From JAICKM01 sp050998805 (GTDB lineage Bacteria; Chloroflexota; Chloroflexia; QHBQ01; JAICKM01): a DNA stretch of 64,000 bases. The notes beneath the pieces are model-generated. The model had not been told where the DNA came from. It did not search any database and saw only the letters and a program-made list of their open reading frames with translations. Every line of letters starts with the position of its first letter. The stretch's first letter is position 1. This document shows, piece by piece, positions 16,364-26,112 of this stretch. A program made the translations under genes and the position numbers. Where the stretch lies: NCBI GenBank assembly GCA_050998805.1, contig JBPCPV010000025.1, forward strand, positions 1 through 64,000, in the 5' to 3' direction.

Positions 16364-17377
16364 ATGACTACTCGTGTGGGAATCAACGGCTTTGGGCGCA
16401 TCGGGCGGCAGGTCTTCAAGGCGCTGCGCGATGAGTACTCCGAGGATATAGAGGTGGTGGCGGTCAACGACCTCACCGACACCGAAACCCTGGCGCACCT
16501 GCTCAAGTACGACAGCACCTATGGCCCCTTCGACGGCGAGGTGGAAGCCACGGAGAACGCGATCATCGTGGACGACCAGCGGATCATGGTGTCCGCCGAA
16601 AAAGACCCCAGCAAACTCCCCTGGCGCGACCTCGGCGTGGACATCGTGATCGAGTCGACCGGGCGCTTCACCGACGCCGACAAGGCACGCGCTCACATCG
16701 AGGCCGGAGCGAAAAAAGTGATCATCTCAGCCCCTGCGAGTGGCGAAGACATCACGATCGTGATGGGCGTGAACGAAGACAAGTACGACCCCGCCAAGCA
16801 CAACATCATCTCGAACGCCTCCTGCACAACGAACTGCCTGGCTCCGGTGGCTAAGGTGATACTGGACAACTTCGGCATCGTGCGGGGCATGATGACCACC
16901 GTTCACTCCTACACCAACGACCAGGTGATCCTCGACTTCCCGCACAAAGATCTCCGACGTGCCCGCGCCGCCGGCCAGAATATCATCCCGACGACGACCG
17001 GCGCGGCGAAAGCCGTCGCGCTCGTCATCCCCGAACTCAAGGGCAAGTTCGACGGCTTCGCGCTGCGCGTGCCCACGCCCACGGTATCGATCATAGACTT
17101 CGTGGCCGAGACCGAGCGCCCGGTCACCGTCGAGAGCGTTAACGCCGCTTTCATCGCCGCAGCCGAGGACCAGATGGTGGACATCCTCGACTTCACGCTC
17201 GAGCCGCTCGTCTCTATGGACTTCAAGGGGGATCACCACTCGAGCATCGTGGACGGCCTCTCCACGATGGTGATGGGCACCAACATGGTCAAGGTCATCG
17301 CCTGGTACGACAACGAGTGGGGCTACTCCTGCCGCGTCGCCGACCTGACGCAGTTCATCGCCGAGAAGGGCCTCTAG
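16364..17377 (+). CDS. gap: Glyceraldehyde-3-phosphate dehydrogenase, type I
   Basis: 337 residues. The NAD-binding GFGRIGR lies at 9-15 and the catalytic Cys154 in NASCTTNCLAP. The partner His is in TTVHSYTNDQ, and the C-terminal AWYDNEWGYSCRV is typical. It interconverts glyceraldehyde 3-phosphate and 1,3-bisphosphoglycerate. Asp in VNDLTD suggests preference for NAD over NADP. The ATG follows AAAAGGGAGACGGCAG. It leads a glycolytic cluster with pgk and tpiA. Confidence 0.97.
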   Translation: MTTRVGINGFGRIGRQVFKALRDEYSEDIEVVAVNDLTDTETLAHLLKYDSTYGPFDGEVEATENAIIVDDQRIMVSAEKDPSKLPWRDLGVDIVIESTGRFTDADKARAHIEAGAKKVIISAPASGEDITIVMGVNEDKYDPAKHNIISNASCTTNCLAPVAKVILDNFGIVRGMMTTVHSYTNDQVILDFPHKDLRRARAAGQNIIPTTTGAAKAVALVIPELKGKFDGFALRVPTPTVSIIDFVAETERPVTVESVNAAFIAAAEDQMVDILDFTLEPLVSMDFKGDHHSSIVDGLSTMVMGTNMVKVIAWYDNEWGYSCRVADLTQFIAEKGL

Positions 17378-17400
17378 TGGGGGACGGGGACGGGGCTGAG

Positions 17401-17745
17401 ATGGAGAACAAGGCTACAGTGCTCCGCGTCTACCAGGCTTTCCACAATAGAGACCTGCGGAGCCTGGACGAATTACTTGCGCCGGACTTCGTTGACCACA
17501 CGGCGGGGCCGGAACAGGCGCCCGGCCCCGAAGGGATAAAGCAGGCGTGGGCACGGATGTTCGCCGCCTATCCAGCTCTCCGGATAACCGTCGAGGATCT
17601 CGTAGCAGAGGGCTATAAGGTGGCGAGCCGGGTCATCTTCAGCGGGGCCGGCCCTGATGGAACGTCCGAGGCCACGATGATGGAAATGGCGCACGTCTCA
17701 GGCGGCAAGGTCGTCGAGCTTTGGAACATCGTGAAATGGACTTGA
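17401..17745 (+). CDS. SnoaL/NTF2-like small protein
   Basis: 114 residues with the SnoaL-like polyketide cyclase fold pattern: VLRVYQAFHNRDLRSLDELL, then FVDHTAGPEQAPG, and WARMFAAYPALRITVEDLV. The family includes cyclases and isomerases, but most members in such settings have no known substrate. It sits between gap and pgk with short gaps (23 and 34 bp) and so is probably co-transcribed with glycolytic genes. No metabolic reason for that is evident. The ATG at 17401 is where the family homology begins. Confidence 0.75.
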   Translation: MENKATVLRVYQAFHNRDLRSLDELLAPDFVDHTAGPEQAPGPEGIKQAWARMFAAYPALRITVEDLVAEGYKVASRVIFSGAGPDGTSEATMMEMAHVSGGKVVELWNIVKWT

Positions 17746-17779
17746 CGCAGCCCAAAGAAGAGTTGGAGAGAACCTGCCG

Positions 17780-18982
17780 ATGGCTAAGATGAGCCTGCGT
17801 GATCTCGACGTCGCGGGAAAGCGCTCCCTGGTGCGTGTTGACTTCAACGTGCCGCTCGACAAGAAGACCGGGGAGATCACCGACGACACCCGGATACGGG
17901 CCGCGCTGCCGACGATACGCGCTCTGCTCGACGCGGGGGCGTCTGTCGTGCTGATGTCACACCTCGGACGGCCCAAGGGGGTGACGCCGGGCCTCTCGCT
18001 GGCTCCGGCCGCCGTGCGCCTTCGGGAGCTGCTGCCGGGCGTGCCGATGGGCTTCGCGGACGACTGCGTGGGCGAGGCGGTGGAGGCCGAGGCAAGGGCG
18101 CTGCGCCCGGGGGAGATCTTGCTGCTCGAAAATCTGCGCTTCCACCCCGAAGAAGAGGCGAACGATCCAGCCTTAGCGCGGCGGCTCGCGGCGCTCGGCG
18201 ACGTATACGTCAACGACGCTTTCGGCAGCGCCCACCGCGCCCACGCCTCGACCGAGGGTGTGGCCCACCTGATGCCGGCGGCGCTCGGCCTGCTCATGGA
18301 GCGCGAGGTCGCCGTCATGGGTAAGGCGCTCGAGAACCCGGAGCGGCCCTTCACCGCGGTGCTCGGAGGCGCGAAGGTCAGCGACAAAATAGCGGTGATC
18401 AGCAACCTCCTCGGCAAAGTGGACAACCTGCTGATCGGCGGCGGCATGGCGAACACCTTCCTACGCGCGCAGGGCTATTTCATCGGCGACTCCCTCGCCG
18501 AGGCCGACCTGGTGCCCCAGGCAGAGGGGCTGATCACCGAGGCGCGAGCGAAGGGCGTTGCGCTCATGCTCCCGGTGGACGTGGTCATCGGCGACGCCTT
18601 CTCCGCCAACGCACAGAGGCGCACCGTGCCGTTGGGTGAAGTGCCGGAGGGCTGGCGGATCCTCGACATCGGACCGGCGACCGCAGCCGCCTACGCCGAT
18701 GCCGTGCGGAGCGCGCGCACACTCGTCTGGAACGGGCCGATGGGCGTCTTCGAGTTCGAGCCGTTCGCAGCGGGCACCCGCGCCCTCGCCGTGGCCGCCG
18801 CCGAGGCGACGGACGCCGGGGCGACGACGATCGTCGGAGGCGGCGACTCGGTCGCGGCGGTCGAGCAGGCGGGGGTCGCCGACCGCATCAGCCATATCTC
18901 GACCGGCGGGGGCGCGTCGCTGGAGTTTCTCGAAGGCCGCGAGCTGCCGGGCGTGGCCGCCATACCGGAGAGAGAGCCATGA
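17780..18982 (+). CDS. pgk: Phosphoglycerate kinase
   Basis: 400 residues, full length. The N-domain substrate loop RVDFNVPLD and the SHLGRPKG motif are present, then LLENLRFHPEE, GGAKVSDK and the C-terminal nucleotide-binding GGGDSVAA with ISTGGGASLEFLEG. It makes ATP from 1,3-bisphosphoglycerate in the cytoplasm. It overlaps tpiA by 4 bp (ATGA), so translation is probably coupled. Confidence 0.97.
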   Translation: MAKMSLRDLDVAGKRSLVRVDFNVPLDKKTGEITDDTRIRAALPTIRALLDAGASVVLMSHLGRPKGVTPGLSLAPAAVRLRELLPGVPMGFADDCVGEAVEAEARALRPGEILLLENLRFHPEEEANDPALARRLAALGDVYVNDAFGSAHRAHASTEGVAHLMPAALGLLMEREVAVMGKALENPERPFTAVLGGAKVSDKIAVISNLLGKVDNLLIGGGMANTFLRAQGYFIGDSLAEADLVPQAEGLITEARAKGVALMLPVDVVIGDAFSANAQRRTVPLGEVPEGWRILDIGPATAAAYADAVRSARTLVWNGPMGVFEFEPFAAGTRALAVAAAEATDAGATTIVGGGDSVAAVEQAGVADRISHISTGGGASLEFLEGRELPGVAAIPEREP

Positions 18983-19752
18983 GCCGCACCCCACTCGTAG
19001 CTGGCAACTGGAAAATGAACACCACTGTGGACAGCGCGATGGTGCTCGCCGAGGACGTGGTTGACGACCTTGACGCAATCGAAGGCGTTGAGATCGTGCT
19101 CTGTCCGCCGTTTGTCGGTCTGGTGCTGGTCGAAGACGTGATCAACGGCACCTCGGTCGGCCTCGGCGCGCAGAACATGTACTGGGAAGCGCAGGGCGCT
19201 TTCACCGGCGAAATCTCCCCGCTGATGTTGCAGGCGCTATGCAAGTACGTGATCCTCGGCCACTCGGAGCGCCGCACTCTCTTCGGCGAGACCGACGAGG
19301 ACGTGTCGCGCAAAGTGGGGGCGGCTCTCGAATACAACATCCGCCCGATCGTCTGCGTCGGCGAGAACCAGCAGCAGCACGACGCCAGGCAGACCGCCGC
19401 CGTTCTGGATCGCCAGGTACGCGCCGTGTTCACCGGCATGTCCCCGGCGGACGCCGCGACCTGCGTGCTGGCCTATGAGCCGATCTGGGCAATAGGCACC
19501 GGCCGGGCCGCCCATGGCCCCGACGCCCAGGAGAGCATCGGCGGCATCCGCGCCCTGCTCTCCGAGCTGGTCGGCACGGAAGCTGCGTTCGAGATGCGCC
19601 TGCTCTACGGCGGCAGCGTGACCGGGGCGAACGCCGCCGAGTTCTTCTCCCAGCCCGACATTGACGGTGCGCTAGTCGGCGGCGCGAGCCTCAAGCCGGC
19701 CGACTTCGTGCGTATCTGCGCGGTGGCGCAGCAGGTGAGACGTCAATTTTGA
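18979..19752 (+). CDS. tpiA: Triosephosphate isomerase
   Basis: 257 residues. Catalytic residues are Asn10 and Lys12 (GNWKMN), His95 (LGHSERR) and Glu167 (AYEPIWAIGTG). It interconverts dihydroxyacetone phosphate and glyceraldehyde 3-phosphate. The ATG overlaps the pgk stop. Its TGA stop lies inside a TTTTGAG heptamer array that begins at 19747. Confidence 0.97.
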   Translation: MSRTPLVAGNWKMNTTVDSAMVLAEDVVDDLDAIEGVEIVLCPPFVGLVLVEDVINGTSVGLGAQNMYWEAQGAFTGEISPLMLQALCKYVILGHSERRTLFGETDEDVSRKVGAALEYNIRPIVCVGENQQQHDARQTAAVLDRQVRAVFTGMSPADAATCVLAYEPIWAIGTGRAAHGPDAQESIGGIRALLSELVGTEAAFEMRLLYGGSVTGANAAEFFSQPDIDGALVGGASLKPADFVRICAVAQQVRRQF

Positions 19753-19774
19753 ATTTTGAGTTTTGAGTTGTGAA
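19747..19774. repeat. Heptamer array (TTTTGAG x4) overlapping the tpiA stop
   Basis: TTTTGAA TTTTGAG TTTTGAG TTGTGAA. The first unit contains the tpiA stop codon. Confidence 0.8.
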
Positions 19775-19819
19775 TTACGGACCGGGCCGCCGAGACGGCG
19801 GCGGTACGTGCGTAGTTTA

Positions 19820-19847
19820 CTGCCTACCGCCTACGGCCTACTGCTTG
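19820..19847. repeat. Heptamer array (CTGCCTA/CCGCCTA) overlapping the mutase stop
   Basis: CTGCCTA CCGCCTA CGGCCTA CTGCTTG. The last units encode the final residues and TAG stop (19838-19840) of the minus-strand phosphohexomutase. Confidence 0.75.
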
Positions 19848-21253
19848 CTGACCTCAGGGAAGGCCGTGAGCGCGTCGCGCAGGATGCCCTCGATCTCTTG
19901 TAGGCGCTCAGGCGTCTCGGCCTCGAAGCGGGTGGTGAGGGCAGGCTCGGTGTTGCTCGCGCGGACCAGGAACCAGCCGTCGGGGAACTCAACGCGGGCA
20001 CCGTCGAGAGTGACGACCTTGTACTTCTGCTGGAACTCTTCGGTCAGCTTCTGGATCACGCCGAACTTGTGCGCCTCGTCCACGTCGAGGCGACCTTCGG
20101 GCGTGTTGAAGTACTTATGCACATCCTTGAAGCGTTCGCTGATCGGGCGGTCGTCGCCGCCGAGCGCGCGCAGCAGGCGCGCCCCGGCATACATCCCGTC
20201 GTCGAAGTCGAGGCGCGGGTCGTCGAAGAACATGTGCCCGCTGAACTCGCCGGCGAAGGGTGCGCCGGTCTCTCCGCGCTTGGCAAAGATGTTGGGGTAG
20301 CCGGTGCGCCACATCACCGGCTCGCCGCCCTGGTTAGCGATGTCTTCGATCAGCGAGCGGGAGCATTTCACGTCGAAGATGATCGGTGCCGGGCCTTTTG
20401 CCAGGATCTCGCGTTCGAGCAGGATCATGTACTGGTCGGGCCAGAGGATGTTGCCCTGGTCGTCCACCACGCCGAGGCGGTCGCCGTCCCCGTCTAGGCC
20501 GATACCGATGTCGGCCCGGGTCTCGCGAACTTTCGCCTGCAAATCCAGCATGTTCTCCGCTTTGAGTGGGTTCGGTACATGGTGGGGGAACGACCCATCC
20601 GGCTCGATGTAGAGCGGCACGACTTCTACGCCCATGCGGGTGTAGAGGTCCACTGCCGTCGGGCCGCAGGTTCCGTTGCCGGCGTCTACCACGACCTTGA
20701 GTTTGCGCGCCGGTTTCACGGTCTCGATGATGTAGTTCTTGTAAGCCTCCAGCACGTCCGTCTGCTTGTAGTCGCCCGCGCCGCGTGACGTGTCGAACTC
20801 CCCGCCGGCGGCGAGCCGGCCCACGGCCTGCACCTCAGCCGTGGAGATGGGCGCGTTGCGGCCCTTGAACCGCTTACGCATCTTGAGGCCGTTGAACTCA
20901 GGCGGGTTGTGGCTTGCCGTGACCTCGATGCCGCCGTCGGTGTCGAAATGGCCGGTAGCGAAGTAGAGCACAGGCGTCGGCACTTCGCCGATGTTGATCA
21001 CGTCACACCCCACCTTGCGGAGGCCGGAGATCAGCGCGTCCGCGAAGCGTTTCGACGACAGGCGCACGTCGCGCCCAACCACCACGCGCCTGCGGCCGCC
21101 CTCGCCGCCCGCCTGCCCCTTGTCCTGGTCATAGAGCCAGGTGCCATAGGCCATGCCGATGGCTTCAAGCACAGGCCCGGTCAGGTCGTCGTCAACGATC
21201 CCGCGGATGTCGTATTCGCGGAAAATCCGCGGGTTCACCTCGGTTTTGTTCAT
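19838..21253 (-). CDS. Phosphomannomutase/phosphoglucomutase (alpha-D-phosphohexomutase)
   Basis: 471 residues. The phosphoserine loop is TASHNPPEFNGLKM with Ser114. The magnesium loop is GLDGDGDRLG, the sugar-binding loop is in GEFSGHMFF, and the phosphate-binding RASNTEPALTTRF is near the C-terminus. The enzyme interconverts hexose 6- and 1-phosphates (mannose, perhaps also glucose) for nucleotide-sugar synthesis. The N-terminal FREYDIRGIV is typical of the PMM/PGM group. GGGAGGGG precedes the ATG. It is convergent with tpiA. Confidence 0.9.
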   Translation of the reverse strand: MNKTEVNPRIFREYDIRGIVDDDLTGPVLEAIGMAYGTWLYDQDKGQAGGEGGRRRVVVGRDVRLSSKRFADALISGLRKVGCDVINIGEVPTPVLYFATGHFDTDGGIEVTASHNPPEFNGLKMRKRFKGRNAPISTAEVQAVGRLAAGGEFDTSRGAGDYKQTDVLEAYKNYIIETVKPARKLKVVVDAGNGTCGPTAVDLYTRMGVEVVPLYIEPDGSFPHHVPNPLKAENMLDLQAKVRETRADIGIGLDGDGDRLGVVDDQGNILWPDQYMILLEREILAKGPAPIIFDVKCSRSLIEDIANQGGEPVMWRTGYPNIFAKRGETGAPFAGEFSGHMFFDDPRLDFDDGMYAGARLLRALGGDDRPISERFKDVHKYFNTPEGRLDVDEAHKFGVIQKLTEEFQQKYKVVTLDGARVEFPDGWFLVRASNTEPALTTRFEAETPERLQEIEGILRDALTAFPEVSKQ

Positions 21254-21352
21254 GCTCAGTACCCCTCCCAGAATAGTCTGTGGCGTGCCTCAGCAGCTTC
21301 CATACCTCGGTATTGACTTGTGCCCGGAAACTGTGCTATGCTGGGATAGCTC

Positions 21353-21380
21353 AAAGCTGACGGCTGAACGCTGAACGCTC
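21353..21380. repeat. Heptamer array (AAAGCTG ACGGCTG AACGCTG AACGCTC)
   Basis: Four 7-bp units in the leader of the following gene, 16 bp before its ATG. Confidence 0.75.
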
Positions 21381-21396
21381 ACAGAGAGACGATGAC

Positions 21397-22200
21397 ATGA
21401 TTGACAATTTGCTTGTACAAGCACAGGCTGAGTACGGATACGCGAAGCAGTATTATCTGGACGGAGCGCCTGAACAGGCTCTGCTTCTCTACCATGGTGC
21501 GCTCGAACACCTTCTGCGTTGGAGCATGATCCGCCACGGAGCGGCACCTACAGTGGCGACCGACCCGCGGCAGGTGGATTGGGAGGTGCTGACCGACTAT
21601 CTCGCTGCGCGGTGCGGCGTGAAGCGCGAGGCGTGTGACTTTCTTCTCCAGACGACGGATCTGCGCGACAGGGTGCGGGCCGGTGAACACCCGCAGATGA
21701 ACAGCAAGACGATGCAGTGGTATGAGCAGCTGGTGACGGACCTATTTCGCCGCCTCTTTCCGGCCACGGAGGCCGAGCGCCGGGAGGTGGAGGAGAGAGC
21801 GGCCTTTGCCCGCCCCCGCCCCGTGGAGACGCCGCCCGCCGACACCGAGCCCCCGACACCTGACCCCGAGGCCGTGCCGCCAGCAGCCACGCCGTTGGCC
21901 CAACCCCCGGAGCCGTCCGCCGGCCCGCTCACCGAGCAGGCACCGGCCGCCGACGCGCCGCCTGTCGTCGAAGCCGACATGGAACTCCGCCGACGCGCGC
22001 TCGAATCGGGGCAACGCCTGCGCGAGATGCGATTGCGGGGCGCGGAGTATTGCCCACGCTGCCGCGAAGAAGCGCCGATGACCGCCGACGCCTGCCCCAA
22101 CTGCGGCTATGACTTGGCGGCCTACCGGGCGGCCCGCCGACCGCCTGCGGCACCCCAGGGCGGGGTGCTGGAGCGGCTCCGGGGATTCCTGCGCGGTTAG
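21397..22200 (+). CDS. Unknown protein: helical N-domain, Pro-rich linker, C-terminal zinc ribbon
   Basis: 267 residues in three parts. Residues 1-125 are helical with a repeat-like start (YGYAKQYYLDGAPEQALLLY) and look HEPN- or TPR-like, though I cannot name the family. Residues about 130-195 are rich in Pro, Thr, Ala and Glu. A zinc ribbon follows (CPRCREEAPMTADACPNCG, four Cys), then a basic C-terminal tail. Its stop is only 4 bp from that of the convergent dynamin-like gene, which carries an N-terminal zinc ribbon of the same sort. Confidence 0.6.
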   Translation: MIDNLLVQAQAEYGYAKQYYLDGAPEQALLLYHGALEHLLRWSMIRHGAAPTVATDPRQVDWEVLTDYLAARCGVKREACDFLLQTTDLRDRVRAGEHPQMNSKTMQWYEQLVTDLFRRLFPATEAERREVEERAAFARPRPVETPPADTEPPTPDPEAVPPAATPLAQPPEPSAGPLTEQAPAADAPPVVEADMELRRRALESGQRLREMRLRGAEYCPRCREEAPMTADACPNCGYDLAAYRAARRPPAAPQGGVLERLRGFLRG

Positions 22201-22204
22201 AGCG

Positions 22205-25200
22205 TTATCCCGGCACTGTGCGCGACGCGGCTGCCGTAGCGATCTGCTCGGCTAGTACATGAAGCTCGGGGCGCAGAGGCTCGTTGCCCACCGCGTCGAG
22301 GCGGTCGAGTATTGCCACAGCGCGGCGTAGTCCTTCGTCGGGATCCGGCTCGGTGAGGATGCGGGTGCGGAGGGCGGGGTCGCTGACCACGCGCCGCTTG
22401 ACCTCAGCGGCGAGCGTCTCAACCATGTCCTGGATGCTGTTCTGGTGGGGCATGTTGTCCTGCAAGCGGGAGAGTTCGAGCCAGTAAAGGCGCTTGAGCG
22501 GCTCGGCCACGGCTTTCATCCGCTCGGCTAACATCCCGAATGCCTGCTGGGCGAGAGCGCGAGCCTTGCCGGTGCTCGCCGCGATGTCGCCGCGATTGCG
22601 GCGCAGTTCCACCTGGATCGTCTCCACCACCATCAGCGAGAGGCTGTAGGTCTGCGTGAAGGTCGGCGGGGGGCCGGCGGGGACCGGAGGCTCGCGGTCG
22701 GGGGAGTCGAGCGCGCCCTCGATGGCGCCGAATAAGCCACGGCGCTGGGGCCTCGGCGCGTGCTGTGCGGGCTGTTGCTGCGCGGCGAGGGCTTTGAGCA
22801 GCGTGCTCCGCTCGTCTTCGACGCTGTTCACAGGGTCCACCAGCTCGCGCAGCAACACGGTGCGAACCATGTCCATATAGCGGGCGCGCAGCTCGGTCAG
22901 CATCCGGCGGTAGGTTTCGTCGGCGCGCTTCCAGAGGTCGGGCTGGTCGTAGCAGAGGTGGCGGACCTGGGCGGCGAAGTTCATCGCCTTCAGCTTCGCC
23001 TCGAAGCCGTCGCTCAGGATATTCGCAAGCTCGGGCGCGGACGACGTGAACTGGGCGTCAAGCTCGCGACGAAGGTCGAGCACGAGTTGAGCGGAGCGGT
23101 CGGCCTGCAAGATGCTGGCCTGGTTCACGAGGTCGGGCGTGGCGCTGATCAGGTCTTCGAGGTTCCGCATCGGGCGGGGCGCGGTCGCGGTGCCGTCGAG
23201 GGCGGCCTGCCGCAGGTCGGCGTCGCTACGGTTGAGCATTTCGGCGAGCTTTGCCTTCACCGACTGCACACGGGCATCGAGCTGCGCTGTCAGCCGGTCG
23301 TTCTGCCCCGGATCTAGCCGGTTCGGGAGCTCCCGCTGCGTCGCCAGGATCGCCTCGGTGAAGCTGCGGCGCAGGCCGACCGCGCCGCGGTCCACGCGCT
23401 CCCAGGCCACCTGTATGTCGGTGCCCATCTGCCGGAAGCGGTCGTACTGGTCGGGACGGACGCCGCGCGCGTCTATGTAGCGGCTGACGACGGCGCGCAT
23501 CCGGCTGCGCGAGTCCTGCAAGCCCTGGTTCGCCGATTCGAGTGACGATGCGAAGCGCCGGGTGCGGACGAACGTGCTCATCGAAGCCTTGAGGTCGGGC
23601 ACGCCGGACATACGCAGCAGCCAGTCGAGGTCGTAGCCTCCCTGTGGGCGCGGGCTGTAAGGCACCTGCTCGGCGATAGACTCGTAAGTCCGGTAGATAA
23701 GCTCGCCCCGCTCTTTGAGGTCGGGGAAGAGCGCCGGGGCCGACATCACCAGAGGGTCGCCGCGCAGCCGCCGCGCCTGCTGCTGCGCGAAGAGGGCCGC
23801 GTAGCCGCTCACGAGGTAGAAGGGCGCGCGGTCGCTCCCAGAGTGAGAGCTCCAGTAGTTGGGCAGCACCGGGTCGGCCATTTCCTGGATGATCGCTTCC
23901 AGCCCCGACCTGTTGCTGCCGAAATATTCCTGGATCGTCGCCAGCTGTAGGTCTATCTCGTCGGCCCTGTTGAGCGCGATAAAGACTTTCGCGCCGAACT
24001 TCTCTCTGTACTCCTGCGACCAGCCCTTGCGGCGGGCGAGTTCGGCGAGCGCGGAGAGCGTGTTCTTCTCCACGGGGCGGCGAGCCTGCAAGACGACCAC
24101 CACCGCGTCGGCCTCGTTGAGCGCGCGCATTGTCGTCTGCTCGTGGTAGCTCACGCCGGCTTCGAGGCCGGGCAGGTCGATCAGCTCGATGCCGGAGTTG
24201 GAGAGCAGGGGGTCGGGCGTGCTGCTGTCGTCCACGTAGTAGACGACCTCACGGATCAGCCGTAGGAGGTCGCGGTCCGCGCCGGTCGCCTCTTTTTCGT
24301 TGATCTGCCGGCGCGCCTGCTCGTAAGTCAGCCAGCGTTGGCGGGGCAGTCCGGAACGCACCCGCAGGAAGGCGCTGATCATCTCTTCGAGCGTGGCGGC
24401 GTTCGCGGCGGCCTCGGGGTTGTCGCGCAGCTTGCCGCGCAGGTTATGCACCGCGTTCAGAGCGTTGCTGTCCAGGACGCTCGGCACCGGCAGGCTGACG
24501 TCGGCCACCGAGTTCAGCCGCCTGTAGTACTCGGCCAGCACCTCCGACAGATACCCGGAGTCGTCGAAATAGTCCACCCGCACCTGCGCGAGGTCGGGCG
24601 TCGTGCCCTGCGCCCGCAACTCGTCGGCACCTGGGCGGTCGCGCATCGCGCGCACGCGGGTCACTGCTGCAGTTACCGGCTCGCGGAAGGCTTCGGGCAG
24701 GTAGGACGCGCCGAGCAGCGAGTTGACCAGGGTGCTCTTGCCGAGGCCGTTGCGCCCCAGGAAGCTGATGCTGTAGCGCTTCGCGGGGTCGAGCTGCGCG
24801 CCCGCCCGCGCCAGGAAATCGGCGACATACGACCGCTCGCCCGGCCACTCGGTCGCCTGTAGGCCGTTGATCTCCTCGACGAGCGAATCGAGCGCGGGCA
24901 GGAGTTGGTAGCGCAGGAGCATCCATTGTTCGAGGCCGTCGGGCGGCACACTGCCCACAGTGTCGGTCAGCATCTTGCCGGCGCGGCGTATCTCGGCATC
25001 CGGCCCGGTGCGCTGGGGCGGTACCGGAGGCTGCACGACCCGTGGTGCCTCCGCCTGCGTCGGCATGGGAGCGGGAGGGGAGACGCGGCGCGTGGACGCA
25101 TCCGCCCCGGCCAGCGCGGGGTTGAGCGTGCGGCAGCGGCTGCAAAACCGCGAGCCTGCGCGGTTCGAGTGGCCGCATTGCGGGCAGATCCATTGTGCCG

Positions 25201-25213
25201 GCGGGTTCGTCAT
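22205..25213 (-). CDS. Dynamin-like large GTPase with N-terminal zinc ribbon
   Basis: 1002 residues from ATG 25213, chosen for AGGAGG six bases upstream; an in-frame start at 25252 would add 13 residues. A zinc ribbon opens the protein (CPQCGHSNRAGSRFCSRC), then a Pro-rich linker. The GTPase domain has a P-loop at about 153-160 (GRNGLGKST), the switch II DLPGLEAG and the base-specific motif NRAD (ALNRADEID). The remaining 600 residues are helical, with a Pro-rich loop near 800. This is the layout of bacterial dynamin-like proteins that remodel or protect membranes. An unusual point is Asn-Gly-Leu in the P-loop. A role in stress or phage response is possible but not shown. Confidence 0.8.
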   Translation of the reverse strand: MTNPPAQWICPQCGHSNRAGSRFCSRCRTLNPALAGADASTRRVSPPAPMPTQAEAPRVVQPPVPPQRTGPDAEIRRAGKMLTDTVGSVPPDGLEQWMLLRYQLLPALDSLVEEINGLQATEWPGERSYVADFLARAGAQLDPAKRYSISFLGRNGLGKSTLVNSLLGASYLPEAFREPVTAAVTRVRAMRDRPGADELRAQGTTPDLAQVRVDYFDDSGYLSEVLAEYYRRLNSVADVSLPVPSVLDSNALNAVHNLRGKLRDNPEAAANAATLEEMISAFLRVRSGLPRQRWLTYEQARRQINEKEATGADRDLLRLIREVVYYVDDSSTPDPLLSNSGIELIDLPGLEAGVSYHEQTTMRALNEADAVVVVLQARRPVEKNTLSALAELARRKGWSQEYREKFGAKVFIALNRADEIDLQLATIQEYFGSNRSGLEAIIQEMADPVLPNYWSSHSGSDRAPFYLVSGYAALFAQQQARRLRGDPLVMSAPALFPDLKERGELIYRTYESIAEQVPYSPRPQGGYDLDWLLRMSGVPDLKASMSTFVRTRRFASSLESANQGLQDSRSRMRAVVSRYIDARGVRPDQYDRFRQMGTDIQVAWERVDRGAVGLRRSFTEAILATQRELPNRLDPGQNDRLTAQLDARVQSVKAKLAEMLNRSDADLRQAALDGTATAPRPMRNLEDLISATPDLVNQASILQADRSAQLVLDLRRELDAQFTSSAPELANILSDGFEAKLKAMNFAAQVRHLCYDQPDLWKRADETYRRMLTELRARYMDMVRTVLLRELVDPVNSVEDERSTLLKALAAQQQPAQHAPRPQRRGLFGAIEGALDSPDREPPVPAGPPPTFTQTYSLSLMVVETIQVELRRNRGDIAASTGKARALAQQAFGMLAERMKAVAEPLKRLYWLELSRLQDNMPHQNSIQDMVETLAAEVKRRVVSDPALRTRILTEPDPDEGLRRAVAILDRLDAVGNEPLRPELHVLAEQIATAAASRTVPG

Positions 25214-25372
25214 CTGGGCCTCCTGGCGGTCCGGGGGAATATGCTCTCTCAACGCCTTTCTGTACGCAAACGGGCCGGGCGGCGTTGCAGCGCCTTGCGG
25301 CTCCCACGCCTATTGTAGGCCGCGTGCGGTGGGCTGTCAAGCCGACGACCGACCTTAAAGGGTGGCAGCGGA

Positions 25373-26112
25373 GTGGAATACAGGGTATACTTAGGGCATG
25401 AGGGTTTGCCGATTAGCGCCGCGATCCTACACTCTATCATCTGCCCGACTTTGGTGGGGCGCGCACCCCAGCTCGCTGCGCTCCGCGCACTACAGGAGCG
25501 CGCGGCTGTGGGTCAGGGACAGGTGGTCCTGCTTGCCGGGCCGGCAGGCATCGGAAAATCCCGGCTTGTGCGCGAACTGGCCGAGACGGGGCCAGCGGGC
25601 CACATAGTCGGCCCGCCGCTCATGATCACCTGCGGCTGTTTTGAGCCGGATCGCGCGGTGCCCTATGCCCCGTTCCGCGATCTCCTCCAGCGGATTACCG
25701 AAAGACGGCGCTTGGGCCGCCGGCACCCGGCGAGGACAAGCGTCGTTCGCTTGATGCGCTGGCGCACTGGATCGCGCATCTGGCCGGTGCCCGGCCCCTC
25801 GTCCTGGTCGTCGAAGATCTGCATTGGAGCGATGACGTCAGCCTCGACGCATTGTTGCACCTAGCCCGCCGTATCGCCACGCAGCCGGTGTTGTTGCTGC
25901 TGACCTACCGCAACCACGGAACCGGCCCGGCGCTGGAAGCCTTCCTCGCCTCCTGTGACCGCGAGCGCCTGGTAACTGAACTCGTGCTCACCCCACTCAC
26001 CGCCGCCGAAGTTGCCGCAGTTATCCGCGCGAGTTTTCGGAAGCGATCTACGCACTGACTGAAGGCAACCCGTTTTTCGTGGAAGAAGTACTGAAGGCTA
26101 TGGTAGCGGGCG
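25373..26112 (+). pseudogene. Remnant of an ATPase-type (LuxR/AAA) regulator, frameshifted and truncated
   Basis: Three frames each encode part of one STAND/LuxR-type ATPase. Frame one gives TLVGRAPQLAALRALQ and the Walker A loop GPAGIGKSRLVREL. Frame two, from about 25715, gives EDKRRSLDALAHWIAHL and the Walker B LVLVVEDLHWSDD. Frame three, from about 26028, gives AIYALTEGNPFFVEEVLKAM. Spacing between the parts is shorter than in the family, so small deletions accompany the frame changes. Homology ends near 26112, where the lyase fragment on the other strand begins. A -10-like TATACT lies at 25386-25391. Confidence 0.75.

Noticed and set aside
17378..17398. Additional heptamer array between gap and the SnoaL-like gene
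   Set aside because: The GGGGAC run has a period of 6 and only about three units; not part of the 7-bp class.
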